This document shows, one piece after another, positions 34,122 through 46,179 of a DNA stretch of 64,000 nucleotides (positions are counted from its first letter, which is position 1; each line of letters opens with the position of its first letter). Below the pieces are notes generated by a model. The model worked only from the letters and a program-made list of their open reading frames with translations. It made no database searches and was not told the origin of the DNA. Both the position numbers and the translations under genes were made by a program. The DNA lies in contig JALGAS010000004.1 of NCBI GenBank assembly GCA_023078685.1, positions 2,108,001 to 2,172,000 of the forward strand. Direction: 5' to 3'. The stretch comes from Neopestalotiopsis rosae. Lineage: Eukaryota; Ascomycota; Sordariomycetes; Amphisphaeriales; Sporocadaceae.

Positions 34122-36503
34122 CTAATCCGCTGTATGATCCGCCGTGGCCCGGTACCGAATACGATGCTCCTCCAGATCCATCTCGGGATCCCAAATCGTG
34201 TTGACTACTCTTCCGTACTCGTCAAGATCGCTCTCCAATCGAAATGGGTTCTTGCCCAGAGCCTGGACGGCATCAATCTCCTTCTTTCCCAGCACAACGC
34301 CGTCGAATCCGCGAGGCAGCGCGACATCTGCCTTGAGGAAGTCGACCTTGAGGTTGCGCGCCTTGTCACGAATCTGCTGCTGCGAACGAGGCACCGAGAA
34401 GAGATCCTGCTTCTCCATGTCGCTCCAGCCACAGGCGAACTCGGGAATGGCGTTGATGAGCGCTGCCGAATCCACGGCGTCCCACTTCTGGCGTCTCTGC
34501 GCCGGTCTGCGCTCGCGGTGCATCCGGGTCGCTGCTCGGGCCTTCTGCGTCAGGATTGGAATCATTTCTGGACTGATCTCCATTTCTCCATCCTCATACC
34601 CCATGAAGGAAGGCTCTTGAAGTATAATAGACTGTGAGACAGAACCCTCCCGGTGGCTAGGGGCGTACGCAGAATAGCTGGGGCGTGATCGCTTTGGAGG
34701 GCTCCGGCCGTCTCGTCGTGAACCAAAAGCGGACTCTTCTTCATCCTCGTCTCCGTAGAAAGATGCTTCCTCTCTCGCCCTCTTCTGCGAGCTCTGCTGC
34801 GAGCCAACGATGCCCTGCGAAGCCAAGAATTCGTGGAATTTACCAAGGATCTCGTCCGCATCCACGTTTGCAAGTGGATTTTTGTGACCCAGCTGGTTCG
34901 AAGGGGGCGTGGCTCGGTGTTGTCTAATGATTTCGCGAGCGCGCCGATCAAGAAAAGCGCCGCCGTCAAGATAACTACCACTGCGCAATATGTCAGCATT
35001 TTCCACGGAATAAACGAATAGATTGGCAGGACTCACGTTGGTGCACCAGTTCTGACAATGGGTTGGTCGATTTCATCGCCTTCTGAGTCGGAATCGTCTT
35101 CCGGCACAAATCGGCGGCTCCCTTGACTGCCGTTTGCTGCTCCCAGTTGTGACTGACTTCTCGGCCCAGTGCCACGCGGCTCGTTCCCAATTGACGGCCG
35201 GAATGGCATCTGAGAAGAGGCAGCAGAGGTTGCTGCGGGTTTCTGCCGAGATCCCTGGGAGGCCTGTGTAAGATAGACAGGAGCTTTACCTTTTTTCTTT
35301 TTTGGGTTTTCGCGGCTTTTCTGGTATACATCATCAGCCCACTGGGACAGATCTTTCCAGAGATCCATTGGCGGATAGGCGTCCTCCAAGGCCCGCACAT
35401 TATCGCTACGGTTCTTTTGCGATAGCTTTGTGCAGAGAAACTGCATATTTTCGGCGTGTCTCTGCATAAGCTCGTCCGCATTGAGTGGGTGTGTACTGCC
35501 AATCTCTTGGTAGGGACCATTCTGCAGCAATTCTCTTGCTCTCTGGACTTGTCTTTGAGCGTTCTTAATCTCATCGACTGCGTCTGAGTCGCAGAAAAGG
35601 TTTGCAGCTAGGAGGGTCGGACTTGTGTTGGTCTTGGTTTTGATATCATGTGCCAGGACGAGGCATCTAATGCGGAATGCAATGTCGTAATCGGACCAGG
35701 AATCATCGGCAGTCCCGTGGCGTCTGAAGATGCCCGGGAAAAAGTCGTCCAGTTCGTCCAGCACAGGTTGGGCCTCTGTCTTGCCATTGATGATTTCCAA
35801 GGACAGCTTGTGCAGAATTGCCGCGTTGGCTCCGGCCATGGCTGTAGCTGACCGTTCGAAATGTTCGGTGCCTGCCAGCTTTTTGACTGAGCTGTGAACC
35901 TCGTTTTGGCTTATAAAGTGCTTTTGCGATGAAGTAATCTTCTCACGCTGCTCATCAAATGACTCTTGTATTTTTGCCAACCGAGTCCACGATATGTCTT
36001 TGGGTGGGACGGTTTCTGCCTTTTGGACGAATAAATGAACTGCATTTGCCCGAGAAGCAAGATCATCTATGGTGAAGTCAATGAGATCTTGGACCTGCTC
36101 TTCTTCACTTTCCTGCTCGGCTTCATTGGCTAGAGCCGTGTTTGTAGCTACAATTGTAGTGGCCAGGCTTGACACAGCTAGATTGAGACGAAAAATGAGT
36201 AATTTGAAATGAGAATGAGATTCGGAGTAGAGTCAAACCTTTTGCCTGTGATTGGGTGCCGCCCTCGACCTGAGAGCTCATATCGGGCATCGTGATGCTC
36301 TCGGGACTTCCTTCACGAGCACGCGCAGGTGCATTTCGTCTAGGTAGAGTCGAGGGCTGGTAGTCGCCCTGAATCTTTTCCTTTTTGTTGGATGCACTGG
36401 GAGCATTTTGCTGCGCGTCTGCCCGAGAGCGCGTCTGTCTCCGCGTCGTGGGGGGAGAAGATGGAGGCTCTTCGCTTGGCGCGGAAGCCTTCTTTCTAGG
36501 CAT
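34122..36503 (-). CDS. telobox Myb-domain protein, candidate telomere-binding factor
   Basis: Three exons read 36503-36239, 36177-35037 and 34980-34122, giving 754 aa. The start MPRKKASAP begins a basic, Ser/Pro-rich disordered head. Residues about 89-330 are mostly helical and could be a TRFH-like dimerisation domain, but this is only inferred. A low-complexity linker with KKKKGK follows. Near the C-terminus is a Myb/SANT-like domain starting at W635 (KWDAVDSAALINAIPEF, then GWSDMEK). Its third helix, QQIRDKARNLK (670-680), matches the telobox recognition pattern (VDLKDKWR-like) of TRF/Taz1/Tbf1 proteins. Such proteins bind TTAGGG repeats at telomeres or in promoters. An upstream in-frame ATG at 36629 is possible, but the 36503 start has a cleaner leader. 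An unusual open extension follows the stop codon. Confidence 0.75.
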
Positions 36504-36634
36504 TTTTGAGATGGGGAATAAGAAAAGCAGAAAGTAACGTGAGTGCACGCAAGTGCCGATGCAGCGATCCGCGGTTCGGGTCGCGCGGTTCAACGATGGA
36601 ATTGAGGCAAAATTTGACGAGAAAGACAATCACC
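36504..36634. promoter_or_regulatory. 5' leader of the telobox-Myb gene
   Basis: 131 bp between the start codon and the telobox element. No other feature seen. Confidence 0.4.
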
Positions 36635-36648
36635 AGGGTTAGGGTTAG
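36635..36648. promoter_or_regulatory. double TTAGGG (telobox) element
   Basis: AGGGTTAGGGTTAG reads on the plus strand, CTAACCCTAACCCT on the other. It is two telomere-type units 132-145 nt upstream of the ATG of the telobox-Myb gene. In fungi this motif is bound by Tbf1/Taz1-type Myb proteins. Autoregulation is inferred. Confidence 0.6.
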
Positions 36649-38433
36649 AAAACGCGATGTTCCTCTTTGTTTACGTTTCTTTTTCTACTGGCTACCTAAC
36701 GGCGCTGGGGCCACCCAAGGCCAACTCAGGTCCGGGGGCGCTTGGGGCGGGGCTTTCACAGACTTTTGGTTAATGAACGGGCCAAGAAAAGGAAAGTTCT
36801 AACTTCTCGTGGTGGAGCTTCATGACCGCCTAGAGGGAAAGTACTAAGGTTACTTGAATACGAATTTGATGCACTTGCTAAACTTTGAGGTGAAGGGTCG
36901 AGACATCATTTTTCAATGGAGGTCTGCAGTAATCATGGCCTTGTGAGTGTTGTGATACACTGTTTGCATGTATCATGATGCCCTTAAATACCGTCAAAAT
37001 AGGAATCATCCATACTCCAATATAGAGATCCAATTGAGGCATCGCTCAAAGGGGCAGCATCACCTATGGGACCAATGGTGAATCGGCTTTCGTAATTTTC
37101 GGTCGCTTCTGCCAGATTCGTACAAATGACGACCAAGAGCAGGCAATGATCACAAAGTCCTATAAAATACCACCACTATTCACCATGTGAAACATTGTAG
37201 ATCTGATTGCGTAATTACCTGCCAAGAAATGAACATATCCATTGACGCCTTTGAAGAAAGTTGTCGATTGAGGGCATGACGAAGTGAACGGCTTGCCACT
37301 AGATAGATGTCTTGCAACCTTGAAAAGGCATTCTTTTCATATCAGACCAATTGTTATACAAAGAGCTTCAATCTCAATCGAATAAATCACTATAATTTAT
37401 TAGTATTACTTATCATTGTTCATACGTTGATAGGTGGGCAGCCTAGCATTCCACATACAATTCTAGAATGGCCAGCTACTACCATATATCGCATGTGTAT
37501 AAAAATTTGGTAATTCTTGGAAAAGACAAGAAAAGGGTGCAGGCCTGGGGAAAGCTATTTGGGCGATCGCTGACGCGCCAAACCCACTTGGAACAGATGC
37601 GACAGGGGCTGGAATAAATGAGTCTGCCGCGTCTTGACAGCCTCTGTGTTCTCGTCCAGTGTCAAACTGCGACTCTACATTCTAGAAGCGGCCTAGCCTA
37701 GCCTGTTCTTGAGGGTGGCAGTCTCCTATTCTGCGCATCTATTGCTTCATATTTCATGCATCCGGTGAGAGGCGACACATTGAGGGGAAAGTTCTGTATT
37801 CTGACCAGTAATCAATGTACAAATGCGATGATGGTATTGGGCGAAAGGATCGAAGGTACTTCGTAGCCTGTAATGAACCTACCGACTAGGCTTAGGTGTA
37901 CCTGATTATCCCCTCCAGCATCCATCCAAAACCATCCCACTTGAGCATCGACCCCCTATTGCCACTGCAGTAAGAAGTAGCTGGGAGTAGGAAAAGGTCA
38001 ATTAGTAGCACCACTAGGCGGGACGATACATGTACATAGGTGTAAAGCTCCCCAAGGTTTAGCTAGCGCACAGCGACAACGACACGTCTGCATCCAACTT
38101 TTTTTCTTCTCTTCCTTCAGTCGTTATCATCAACTCAATTCCCAGACTCGGCGATTTTCCCCCTGAAGTGGGTGCTCGCCTTTCTGTACCATCTCTTTCT
38201 CTGCTTCTTTTTCTTTTCTTCCCACAACTGTATTCGACAAACCATTCTAGCAGCAGCAGCGGCACGACAGCGGCTTACTTCTTCACACCCGCCAATTTCA
38301 ATCGACTTTTGGACCGCAGATCATTTGGGCAATACGAGCCACTTCCTTCTCTTTGTCCCCGACAAATTCGTTGTTGAAGCCTTCCCGCTACAGTATAGAG
38401 CCTCGAGCCTCTCTCGCTCGAACATCAGTCAAG
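36649..38433. promoter_or_regulatory. intergenic between telobox gene and GDT1
   Basis: A GC-rich patch at about 36700-36760 (GGGGGCGCTTGGGGCGGGGC) is followed by AT-rich DNA at about 36960-37520. From about 38040 there are T/C tracts that look like the GDT1 leader. An in-frame ATG at 38353 precedes the chosen GDT1 start but would hide the signal peptide. No gene supported. Confidence 0.45.
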
Positions 38434-38933
38434 ATGAGAATACGACAACGACAGGTGCAACTCCTCCTCCTCCTCCTTCCGGCAACAGCCCTTGCCCTAT
38501 CTTCCTCGACTTCGGACCTCGTGGATGATTCGCTCAGTGGGTCAGCAAAGCCCAAATACGACATTGGCACCAAGGATGCTCCTGTCGATGGCAAGGATGG
38601 CAAGCCCCACGACGGCCCTTGGGTCGACACAAAAGTAACCGACTCGACCGGCTCAAAGAAGGAGCTCCCGGTGGTGGAGGACATCAAGCTCGATAGATCG
38701 ACATCGAAGAGCAAGGACTCGACCGCCGACCCGGATAGTGTCATGGATGACCCCCTCCACACGCCTCCCAAGAAGGGTACAACAGGCACAGAGGGAGGTG
38801 TCTCCCAGAAGGACAAGGCTAGACTGGCAGAGGAGAAAATCACTGGAGAAAAGGCCGAGAAGATCCCCGAAACGCCAAAGGAAGCCCCTCCTCTACCTCA
38901 CAGTGAGCATGAGAAGATTGTCAGCGGCAAGGA

Positions 38934-38965
<32 letters not shown>

Positions 38966-40071
38966 ACGTGACTTCGGACAAGTCCAAGGGTTCCAAGATT
39001 GATGCTCACCTCGATCACTATGACGTTTCTGGACTGGAAAAGCCCGAGGACCTGCCCGACAAGCTTCGTGACAGCCCCAACCCGGTACCGCACTCTGCTG
39101 ACAAGGATCACCTCGATGTCTCGAAGCCGTCCAAGTCAACGCCCAAGAAGGACTGGAAGGAGGATGGTGATGAAGCTGAGGGTATAATTCAACCCTTCCA
39201 CTCCTTTGTTCTGTCTCTGGCCATGATTCTGGTTTCTGAAATCGGCGACAAGACTTTCTTGGTCGCTGCGCTCATGGCTATGAAGCATGACCGGATGCTA
39301 GTCTTCTCGGCAGCCTACGGCGCTTTGGTGGTCATGACGGTCCTCTCCGCTGTGCTCGGTCATGCAGTTCCCACGCTCATTCCCAAGAAGTTTACTTCTT
39401 TGCTTGCCGCTGGACTCTTCCTTGTCTTTGGTGTGCGTCTCCTGCGCGAGGGTATGGCCATGGATCCCAATGAGGGTGTCTCTGCCGAGATGCAGGAGGT
39501 CGAGCAGGAGCTGCAGGAGAAGGAGCACCTTGCTAGTAAGCAGGGCAAACACCGATCTTCCATCAGTGCCTACGACGTGGAGGGTGGCTACGGGCGCAAG
39601 TCTAGATCGCAGTCCCGTTTCACTCCTCCCCGAAGCCCCTCGACGTCGCCGGCTAGAAGCCCATCGCCCCGTGGAGGACTTTTGGGCAACGTTGGAGGCG
39701 GACTTTCAAACCTCTTTTCTCTATTGCTTAGCCCAGCTTGGGTCCAGACCTTTGTCATGACTTTCTTGGGAGAATGGGGAGACCGAAGCCAGATTGCCAC
39801 TATTGCCATGGCTGCTGGTCAGGACTACTGGTGGGTGACTCTGGGCGCCATGGTCGGACACGCTTGCTGCACTGGTGTAGCTGTTCTTGGCGGAAAGGCA
39901 ATTGCAGGCAAAGTCAGCCTGAAAATGGGTAAGTCGAGAAACTTGGCTCGAGTCTGTTTTATTGTTTTTTGTTCCGGCTTTTACTAACATTTCGTCTCAG
40001 TCACTGTCGGAGGCGCTGTCGCGTTCTTGGTGTTTGCCTTTATCTATTTCATTGAGGCCTTCTATGCTTAG
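38434..40071 (+). CDS. gdt1: GDT1/TMEM165 family Mn2+/Ca2+ transporter
   Basis: Two exons (38434-39928 and 40001-40071) encode 521 aa. The intron has a GTAAGT donor, a TTACTAAC branch site and a CTCAG acceptor. The start at 38434 (GTCAAGATGAG) begins a signal peptide (MRIRQRQVQLLLLLLPATALA). A long hydrophilic lumenal region of about 220 residues follows, including nine consecutive Ser (168-176) from an AGC repeat. Two UPF0016 halves come next. The first carries EIGDKTF at E269, the second GEWGDRSQ at E447. Each half has about three helices, separated by a basic Ser/Pro-rich loop. The last exon adds the final helix (AVAFLVFAFIYFIEAFYA). The family supplies Mn2+ to the Golgi for glycosylation and exchanges Ca2+ or H+. 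The long N-terminal region exceeds yeast Gdt1. Confidence 0.93.
38935..38961 (+). repeat. (AGC)9 coding microsatellite
   Basis: Nine AGC units encode a poly-serine stretch in the lumenal region of the GDT1 homologue. Confidence 0.95.
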
Positions 40072-41622
40072 AGCATTTTCTAAGTCGATTAACGAGTGTG
40101 CTGATCGCGGACGTATGTACTATAGAGCTGAATGATGGGTCAACGGGGACAAATCAGTTGCGGCGACACTGTGACTATGTGATGCATGGACGGCGTTTGT
40201 GGAAGTTTTATACATGTATTGCCTATCAATGCGCGATGTACCTTAATTTTGTACTGGGCTTTACATCAGATAATTGGAAAGGGGTGCCAAACTTTGGCCA
40301 GGCCAGAGTGCCATTTTGGCCAAAGGCCAGCAATATACTGCAAAACGACTGTTTTTTTTTTTTTTTGTACCTACTTTGAATGCCCAGGTGTCAACACTGT
40401 TTGGGGAACCAGGCTTAATCGTTCCGTATAGTGAGCTGAGACTATTTCGTGGACCATTCTTTTACGTATAACGCGTCACGGCTATAGAGCTCGTGCCAAC
40501 AGTCTAGACTCATACACTAAACTACAATACATCTAGAATACCCCCGACATGTCGATCGTGAGAGGATCATGTGATCATTTATTTCATATCTCATAAATGA
40601 ACCCATTGGAAGGCGGATCTTGGCTCATCTTTCGGGCAGACCACCCCTTTATCGGTCTCGACCTTGTAAATTATTATACACATTGCAGAAAGCAAGAGGG
40701 GAGTGAGACATGACATGAGGTTAAAATTATAATATAGAGCTTATAGTCTCAATTGATCAACTTTCCAGCTTCAAACCTCCGAGAGGGCACAAAAGTGAAA
40801 AGAAAGAAAAAAAGAGGATACCCAAGAATCCGGACTCGGAAGCTGGGGAGTTTCACAATGGCAACTCCGGAGACCGGACACCCTACCTACCTAGGCCTTA
40901 CTACGGGGGTTCAATGTGCGGATGTCCATATAGTAGTGCGCGTACTTCGTGGTCTGCTCCGTAAAATATACAGCAAGGGGGTGTACACCCATCAGAAACT
41001 TGCTTGCTACCTCGAGGTTGCAACACTGTAGCAGCAGCAGGGCTTCCCGCACCAATCCAATTAACTTGTCAAGTTCTCTTTTCGGTTGCTGACTTGCATA
41101 TATAGACATGCAGTCATCTTCAAGATAAGAAATAACACACAAACCAAATTTCAATGAAATCTTTAAAAGTACTGTAGAGTAAAAAAGAGGAGCAACACAC
41201 CGCCCCGGACGGGGAGGGGGAGAAAAAGGATTCATTTCGGTGATTATATAATAATTTACCTACTCTCACCCTACTATTTGTACTGATTCGGCCCCCAACC
41301 CCGCACCTCCGCCTTCGTATGCGCTGTCGCGACTGAAATACCCCGAGCTATCCCACCTATTACTATCCATCATTCTCAGCCAACTCCAACTACAACTACA
41401 CACAAGACGTATATACATTTTGAGAATTAGACCGCCATTACAGCATTTCGCATTTCAAGCGTACCGGATCGCAAATTATACAGGTTCAAGAAGATCAACG
41501 CAAGAGTCTTTTGCATCTCATCTAGATTTCATTCAGAGTTATCCTCACATTAAAACGGCGATACCTTATTTGATCATACAAGTCCGGATTATCTTTACTC
41601 TAGATATACACACACATATACA
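40072..41622. other. intergenic between GDT1 and the rhamnose mutarotase-like gene
   Basis: Contains a 14-T run at about 40351-40365, an ACCTACCTAGG patch near 40881 and a CA/CT-rich leader from about 41270 to 41620. No gene supported on either strand. Confidence 0.45.
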
Positions 41623-42261
41623 ATGTCGCAGCTCTGGCAACCCACCTCGCCCACGACGGAGACTGCGCCTGCCATCAGTCCCCCGCGCGCCGCTTCGCCC
41701 AAGGACTCGACCAAGCAGCGAAACCCCGGCAAGCGCATTCAGCAGATTGTCAAGCTCCGGCCCGAGTATCTTGCCGAGTACAAGAAGTGCCATGCCGCCG
41801 TCTGGCCCGAGGTGCTCAAGCAGATCAAGGAGTGCAATATTGTTGACTGTATGTGGCTTTCCCTTTCCCCAACGTGGATTGCTAAACATATCATGGCTTC
41901 CCGGGCGCACCTCTCAGCCATGAGCGTTCTTTTTACTGATTCCGATGTCGGTTTGCAGACAGCATCGCCTGGGATGATGCCAGTGGCATCTTGTTTGCCA
42001 GCATGAAGTATGTCGGCTACGACTACGCAGGCGACATGGAGAAGATGCGCGAGAACCCCAAGGTCAGAGAGTGGTGGGCCATGACGGACAAGATGCAAGA
42101 GGTAAAGTTTCCCGGTGCCCATCTGAGTCGTAACAGAGGATGAAAGCTAACCCATGATCGTTTCCCCCCATCTCCAGAGTGTGGTGCCTGGTGCAAAGAG
42201 CAGCGAGTCTGGTGAGCCGTCGTGGTGGAAAGGTCTGGAGGAGGTATTCTACTGCCCATAG
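41623..42261 (+). CDS. L-rhamnose mutarotase family protein
   Basis: Three exons (41623-41848, 41959-42101, 42178-42261) close in frame to 150 aa. Residues 1-37 are a disordered Ser/Pro/Thr head. The rest is the small alpha/beta dimeric barrel of the rhamnose mutarotase (RhaM) family: QIVKLRPEYLAEYKKCHAAVWPEVLKQI, then YSIAWDDASGILFASMKYVG and REWWAMTDKMQE. It ends with PSWWKGLEEVFYCP, which matches the usual WW...EVF terminus. The family interconverts the anomers of L-rhamnose. The enzyme's sugar in this fungus is inferred. It is tail to tail with the thioredoxin-like gene, 178 bp apart. Confidence 0.9.
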
Positions 42262-42439
42262 AAATCGCGGAGAAGCCCAGTATTGTGGTGCGCCATCCCA
42301 GGTTCGGAGTCGTAGAGGCATAGCGAAGCATTGAATATGCATATTTCTTTCTCCTTTCCTCGTCCTTTTGATCGCTTCTGCCGGTGATTATCCCCTTATC
42401 GTCAGCTCGGACGAGCACCTGCTCGGAAGGGGTAGCTTT

Positions 42440-43085
42440 TTACTTGAGGCTCCCGAACAAACCTCCAAAAAGACTACCGCTTCCGCCGCCACCGCCTCGG
42501 TTGCCGTGGCGCCGGGCCTCGTTCCTGATCCACTCCTCGAGCCAGGCGCGATCGCCAAGCTTGCGCGCATCCATCGTCTTGGTCTCGGTCTGGGCCTCGC
42601 CGGCGTCGATGCTGAGCAGGGTCGGGATGCTCGTGATCATGTAGGTCATGCCGAGGCCGTCGCTCATGATGTCGGGGCAGTCGTACTCGACGGCGGCAAA
42701 GTGGACGCCGCCCTCGGCCTCGCCCACGCCCGACTCGATCAGCTCCCGCAGCAGCGGCGATACCACTTTGCAGGTCGCGCACCAGTTTGTCGTCCACAGC
42801 GTGATGAGCGGCGCCCGTGCCGACGAGGAGAGGAGGATGTACGTGTGTAGGTCGTCGGGTTTGCGGACACTGGGCAGGGAAGACGGGGTTAGTGATTAGA
42901 GAGCAAACCAGACCGACAATGCTGCAGGTATAGCTGCGTGGTCTTGGGGAAATCTCTTACGGATTATGAATTAGATTCGCTCCATTCAGCTGTCGTGACG
43001 CCGTGAAGGCTCGTCGAGAGACAGAACCAGCGCTTCTCGCGACGAAGGTCGGCTGGAAAGCTGCCTTGAATAGTGTATGGCGCAT
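42440..43085 (-). CDS. mitochondrial thioredoxin-like protein with a CATC active site
   Basis: Two exons (43085-42961 and 42869-42440) give 184 aa. The N-terminus (MRHTLFKAAFQPTFVARSAGSVSRRAF) is a basic presequence suited to mitochondrial import. The thioredoxin fold follows: APLITLWTTNWCATCK with C72 and C75, then FAAVEYDCPD and the cis-Pro loop TSIPTLLSI. The redox pair is CxxC, but the middle residues are Ala-Thr instead of the usual Gly-Pro, which should change the redox potential. The C-terminus is Gly-rich (GGGGGSGSLFGGLFG) and probably flexible. The partner is unknown. It is not one of the classic small thioredoxins, being about 75 residues longer. Confidence 0.88.
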
Positions 43086-43844
43086 TTCGACGGCTGAATA
43101 GTGACTTTGTAGATTTCGTAGCCCCCGAGAACGAGACTCTTTTGTTGTGGTACGTATGGAATAAGTCCGTCGACTCAATTGACCGGATCAATCCTCCTGT
43201 TTGGCAGTGCTGTTGTTTAGGTAAATCAAGGTAGCAGTAGGAATGCAAGAGCAAGGTTGAAGCTCGAAGCTTGTGCTAAGTCCGCGAAAAGTACAATGAC
43301 GTCGCGAAAAGTTGCCCGTGCCGGGGGTTGCTCCACTCGCCAGACCATACACCTCGGATTTCTATATTGGTACATAGTCCTGCACCGCCTAGTCTCCAAA
43401 CTGGTGTTCTCATATATCACAATACCTCTATTTGATTCGTTCTTCTTATATGATCTTTTACGATCCATGTTTCACATTATGCATGCTACTCCGAAAATCT
43501 GCTACCAAAGATCCAGAAGTTTGATGTTACAATAGCTCTGGAGCGCTGTCTTTTTGTATATTTGTGTCATGAGAGAGTGAAAACCAGGCAAAGAGCCTCG
43601 GCTTCATGTTTGCTATCAGACCGCTATAATATGCAGAACAGGATATCCTAAATCAATCAAACCAGCAAATAATCCCATAGTTTCGTGCTGCTGTCGAAGC
43701 TCAATCTAACTCTTCAAAGGATGTGTGTATATGCAATGCTCGTTTCGTGATGTGTAAAGATGATGCCGTCAACTCGTGAAAAAAGAGAAAAACAAATAAC
43801 CCAAACCCATTGATTCCGTATATCGTCAAATTCATATCATTTCT
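43086..43844. other. intergenic, no gene seen
   Basis: Upstream region of the thioredoxin-like gene and 3' region of the MFS pump. No supported frame. Confidence 0.45.
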
Positions 43845-46179
43845 TTAGAATTTCTCCATCAAATTCCGTCTTACTGTCCACATTCTCGCTCTCTTGCCAT
43901 AGATGTACATGGGAATGGTCGAAAACACAAAGATCAGCTGGATGATGCCGATCCACATGAAGACGGACTTTGAGCCGTCAGCCTCAAGCCAGCCAGTGAC
44001 GAAGAGACTGAAGACGAGACCGTGGAAGATGTTCTTGCTGAAGTTGAGCGTAACCAGCGCCTCGCCGGCATACTGGCGGTAGCTGTCGACGCAGAACGTG
44101 ATGGACGTGGTGGATCCCAGCGAGCAGCCAAACGACACAACTCCAAAGAAGACGGTGGGCACAATCCAGTGGTCGTGTACCTCAGCCGACCATCCAAAAC
44201 CCATGAGGCCAATGACGGTGGTAATGGCAATCGGTGCTGCCATCACCAAGCGGAATTCGGGTTCGTAGAGTCCACCATTGCGGCGTGCCATGGCCTTGAC
44301 GATCACATCACTGACCTTGCCTGCAACAGCTGTACCAAGAATACCACCAATGAATGGTGAGATGTAGACCAGACCTGTAGCGAGCGCACCAAACTTGTAG
44401 CTGCCCTCGCGGTAAATGATTGCGACCGACTCGGAAATGACAATGAGCCAGCCAATGGAGCACGAGTAAATGGCCGCTGACCACAGCACGGCCGGATAGG
44501 CAAATAAGACAAATGGTCGAAGGGCCACTTTCCACCACTTATCATTGTTGAGTCTTCCGTGGTAGACCTGGAGCTGCTGGCTGAACGATTTGGCTGGTGC
44601 CCCGCGCAGGTTGTGAGTGTAGACTTGTCCTCTGGTAGCAACGTGCCTCAGTGATAGGTTCTCGCTTGCGTTGTCAGGGCTCGCAACTCCAGCTTCCACG
44701 CGTGAGATGTCGTCATGAGGGAAGTGTCCATGCAGCTTCTCATCTCCCGGTGTCTCGGGATCATTGTGCCCGTGACTTGGAGTAATTGCATCTTCTGGTC
44801 GTAGAAAGCCTGATGTCTTATGTTCGGGCTGACTCTGGGTCTGGCCGGCTTCTGGTGCTTGAACCACGTCCCCTTCGCGTTGGTTTTCCTCGGATGGTGC
44901 TCTGGTGCTCGCAGCAAATCCAACGTGCATTCCCTTGTGGGGATGATGATGAGACAGTGCTGGCGAAGGCATAGCCTCAATTCCATCGTGAGAAGGTTCC
45001 GACAGTACTTTCTCAGCCTCTGTTGCGTGGCTGTCCTCGTGACGCACCCGCGGCACTACGTTGCGAGAAGACTTCCTGCTGAAGAAGCTTGGTCTCTTCC
45101 TGGGCTTGCGCTCCTTCGGAACTGGGGATCTGTCCCAGAAAGTCTCGGGAACCAACAGGTACAGGAGGGCACCGGAGAAGGCAACAACGATGGCGACAAT
45201 CCAGAAGACCCATCGCCATCCAAGACTCTGAATGATGACGGCACTGACCAGTGGAATCAAGTTCTTTCCTCCCAGCAGCAGCAAGGTGTACACACCAATT
45301 CGGAAAGCTCGCTCGTGCAAGAAAAAGATTTCAGCAATCGTGGCAGAAGGCAAGCACTCGACCGGGCTAACAGCGATTCCCTGAACGATTCTGGCCACGA
45401 TTAGAGAGATGAAGTTTGGCGACAAGGCGCACCATATGGTGGCCAAGATCCAGAGAATGGCACTGAAGAGGTAAACTGGCCGTTTTCCGTAGAGGATGGC
45501 GGTTGGTGAGGCGATGACGGATCCAATACCCAGGCCCATCATGTAGAGACCAGTGGTCAGCGACACACGGCTCACTGCAACATCAAGATCTGGATGAACG
45601 AGTTAGCTCAGTATACCGAGTTGTTGGGGAGCTAATATAGTGTTTGTGCATACCTTGAGCGACATTGGTGAAACCAGCCGCAATCAATGGTGTAATACCA
45701 CCGCCGATCATGCAGTACAGTCCAAGCGACAACAAGGCAGAGTCTCTCCTCCACACGGCCCAGTTCAAGGGATCGTTGTGGGAATCATCCGGCTGGGGAT
45801 CAAGGATGATCTGGCCGTCTTGCGTTGTCTTTCTCTCCTCGGCAACCGGGCGTGGAGACTCTGGTCTGGGAACTCCAGTAGGCAGCGATGAGTGTGAGGT
45901 TCTCGCCGGTGCATTCCTCAAACCCAGCGGCTCGTTGCGACCCTGTGCAAGCAGCAAGACAGATCCTGAATTGTTCGGTTAGCATTTGAATCTCGGGTGG
46001 CAAAGCGAAGGCAACATACCAGGCACTTCAATAGTCTCCTTGTCATTCAACATTCCCATGTTCCATATCGGCCGCGGCTGCTTCTCCTCCTCGCCTGAGC
46101 TTGGGGCATCATCCCCTGCCGGCTTCTTGGAAAAGATGCCTTGCCACGGGCGACGGGCTGGCTTTGACTCTTGGGCCAT
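43845..46179 (-). CDS. MFS transporter, DHA1 (12-helix drug:H+ antiporter) type
   Basis: Three exons read 46179-46020, 45965-45654 and 45589-43845. All junctions are GT-AG and the product is 738 aa. A cytosolic head of about 115 residues ends in the typical DPLNWAVWRRD motif before helix 1. The first six helices include the GxLxxxxxGKR-like loop (AILYGKRPVYLFSA) and VARIVQGIAVSPVECLPSATIAE. A central loop of about 170 residues is His/Ser-rich (RKPRKRPSFFSRKSS, SHHHPHKGMHVG). Six further helices follow, with a short basic tail. DHA1 pumps export drugs, polyamines or toxins. The substrate cannot be read from sequence. The central loop is unusually long and probably a site of phosphorylation. 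Confidence 0.9.

Noticed and set aside
38353..38433. Upstream ATG extension of GDT1
   Set aside because: It would place 27 hydrophilic residues before a clear signal peptide. The ATG at 38434 fits better.
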